A DNA stretch of 7,034 nucleotides from Chloroflexota bacterium (GTDB taxonomy: Bacteria > Chloroflexota > Anaerolineae > Anaerolineales > UBA4823): positions 1 through 7,034 of the forward strand of contig JAAZNS010000102.1 of the NCBI GenBank assembly GCA_012798185.1. Reading direction: 5' to 3'. The position numbers and the translations under genes are program-made. Shown in pieces: positions 6,308 through 7,034 of the stretch. Every line of letters begins with the position of its first letter. The stretch's first letter is position 1. The notes under the pieces are model-generated. The model did no database searches. It was not told the DNA's origin and worked only from the letters and a program-made list of their open reading frames with translations.

Positions 6308-7034
6308 AGGCAGGGTAAAGCAGCTCGAGCATTTCTTCGCGGAATTGCTTCATGCTGCGCTCCATTTCGCGCTGCAAGCCATCGATCTCCGCATTGGTGT
6401 AAACGATCTGGCGATCTTTTTGTTTGTTTTCCTCCTGCAAGCGCTGGATTTCCTTCTCTTGCGCCCTCACCTTTTCCTCGAGACGGGTGATGGCTTTCTC
6501 CTGCTCCAGGTTCATGCTTAAAAGAATCGTGCTGATTGGCAGGGGATGGGCGGCTTTTTCCGCCGCCGGAATATGGAATTCGGCGCGGTTCCACAGTGCG
6601 TCGAACAAGAGTTGATCTTCGTGCAGCAGCAATGCGCGGCGGAATTCGCTGAAATGGCGCCGCTCCTGATGGTACTGCATGGTAAAGGGTACTTTTGTAT
6701 GTCCCATGTTTTCTCCTTTCGGTGGATTGCCATAACGGCTGCCCACCGACGGCGGGGTAATCGCATTGGCGCGCTCGGTCACATCGACGGTTTTCTCCAG
6801 AGCAAGGAGCAGCCGTTTACGCTTCTCATCCTGGCTGGCGGTTAACACCAGCGGCGCACGCTGGCACAACCGGCGCAGTTCGGCAAAGCTTTCAAACAAC
6901 AGCTCGTCCACTTCCTTTTCCGCCATGCCTTCCTCATAAAACGGGTTGAGAAAATCGCTTACCAGCGTGGGTGTATCAGCAGCAGGGGTATTCTTCAACA
7001 GCCCAGCCATCTGATAACAGGTCTCGGCACGCGC
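6297..7034 (-). CDS. RadA/RecA-like ATPase C-terminal part fused to coiled-coil protein (5' truncated)
   Basis: The frame is open to the window edge: codons 7034-7011 read ARAETCYQ before the first visible ATG at 7010, so that ATG is probably internal. Residues below are counted from it. ARAETCYQ resembles the ARA(Y/F)NxxHQ stretch of RadA/Rad51 proteins. PTLVSDF (13-20 region, Asp19) looks like a Walker B strand. LVLTASQ (54-60) resembles the following strand with its TNQ-like end. Walker A would lie outside the window. A low-conservation-looking linker (about 80-101) leads to a second segment starting MGHTKVPF (102-109) with SEFRRALLLHEDQLLFDALW (121-140). This recalls small proteins encoded next to similar polymerases. 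A coiled coil of heptads (about 167-228) ends the protein. The stop overlaps the polymerase start by 11 bases, so the two are one operon. It probably assists the polymerase on DNA. The ATPase reading is by-eye; the fusion may be real or apparent, given an internal ribosome site. Confidence 0.6.
   Translation of the reverse strand, partial: ARAETCYQMAGLLKNTPAADTPTLVSDFLNPFYEEGMAEKEVDELLFESFAELRRLCQRAPLVLTASQDEKRKRLLLALEKTVDVTERANAITPPSVGSRYGNPPKGENMGHTKVPFTMQYHQERRHFSEFRRALLLHEDQLLFDALWNRAEFHIPAAEKAAHPLPISTILLSMNLEQEKAITRLEEKVRAQEKEIQRLQEENKQKDRQIVYTNAEIDGLQREMERSMKQFREEMLELLYPAYAT
6705..6720 (-). promoter_or_regulatory. Strong internal ribosome binding site and candidate start
   Basis: On the minus strand GAAAGGAG (6720-6713) is followed after five bases by ATG (6707-6705), in frame within the longer ORF. 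Translation from here would give a 136-residue protein starting MGHTKVPF and comprising only the second segment and the coiled coil. It is the best Shine-Dalgarno sequence noticed in the window. It could be the true start of a separate gene, whose upstream neighbour has lost its stop, or an internal start giving a second product from the same frame. Confidence 0.65.

Noticed and set aside
7008..7010. ATG at 7010 as the true start of the ATPase-like gene.
   Set aside because: The frame stays open to the window edge, the upstream codons ARAETCYQ look like part of a RadA-type fold, and no ribosome site precedes this ATG in the visible bases.

Overview
The window looks like a piece of a bacterial chromosome, most plausibly from an uncultured Chloroflexota lineage of the Anaerolineae type. 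That placement is an inference. It rests on the mix of a DUF2721 membrane protein, a Tat-exported DUF362 protein, a GT-C membrane glycosyltransferase and a divergent bacterial family B DNA polymerase next to a RecA/RadA-like ATPase. No rRNA, tRNA, CRISPR array or insertion sequence is visible.

Left part (1-4013, plus strand, mostly AT-rich): a 26-codon tail of a gene that starts outside the window; an AT-rich spacer of about 365 bases; a Tat-signal DUF362 protein (448-1635); a small three-helix DUF2721 membrane protein (1696-2163, probably starting at GTG rather than the longer TTG); a perfect 21-bp inverted repeat (2242-2290); and a 527-residue polytopic GT-C-type glycosyltransferase (2430-4013). 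These genes have envelope-related features. The two DUF genes are close enough to be co-transcribed. The glycosyltransferase lies beyond the hairpin and may be its own unit.

Right part (4070-7034, minus strand, GC-richer): two overlapping genes read leftwards and meet the glycosyltransferase tail to tail. The upstream one is cut by the right edge of the window. Its visible N-terminal part resembles the Walker B half of a RadA/Rad51-type ATPase. It then runs in frame, past a strong internal ribosome binding site and ATG, into a second conserved-looking segment and a long coiled coil. Its stop overlaps by 11 bases the start of a 745-residue family B DNA polymerase.

The most interesting system is this ATPase/coiled-coil plus polymerase pair. 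By eye, the polymerase keeps the motif A aspartate and the second aspartate of motif C. The first motif C aspartate is Asn, motif B is rewritten, and all three exonuclease motifs have lost their acidic residues. This suggests a non-proofreading, possibly translesion or repair polymerase translated with a recombinase-like partner, in layout reminiscent of ImuA/ImuB/DnaE2 cassettes though unrelated in its polymerase. No homology search could be run, so family placements come from remembered motifs.
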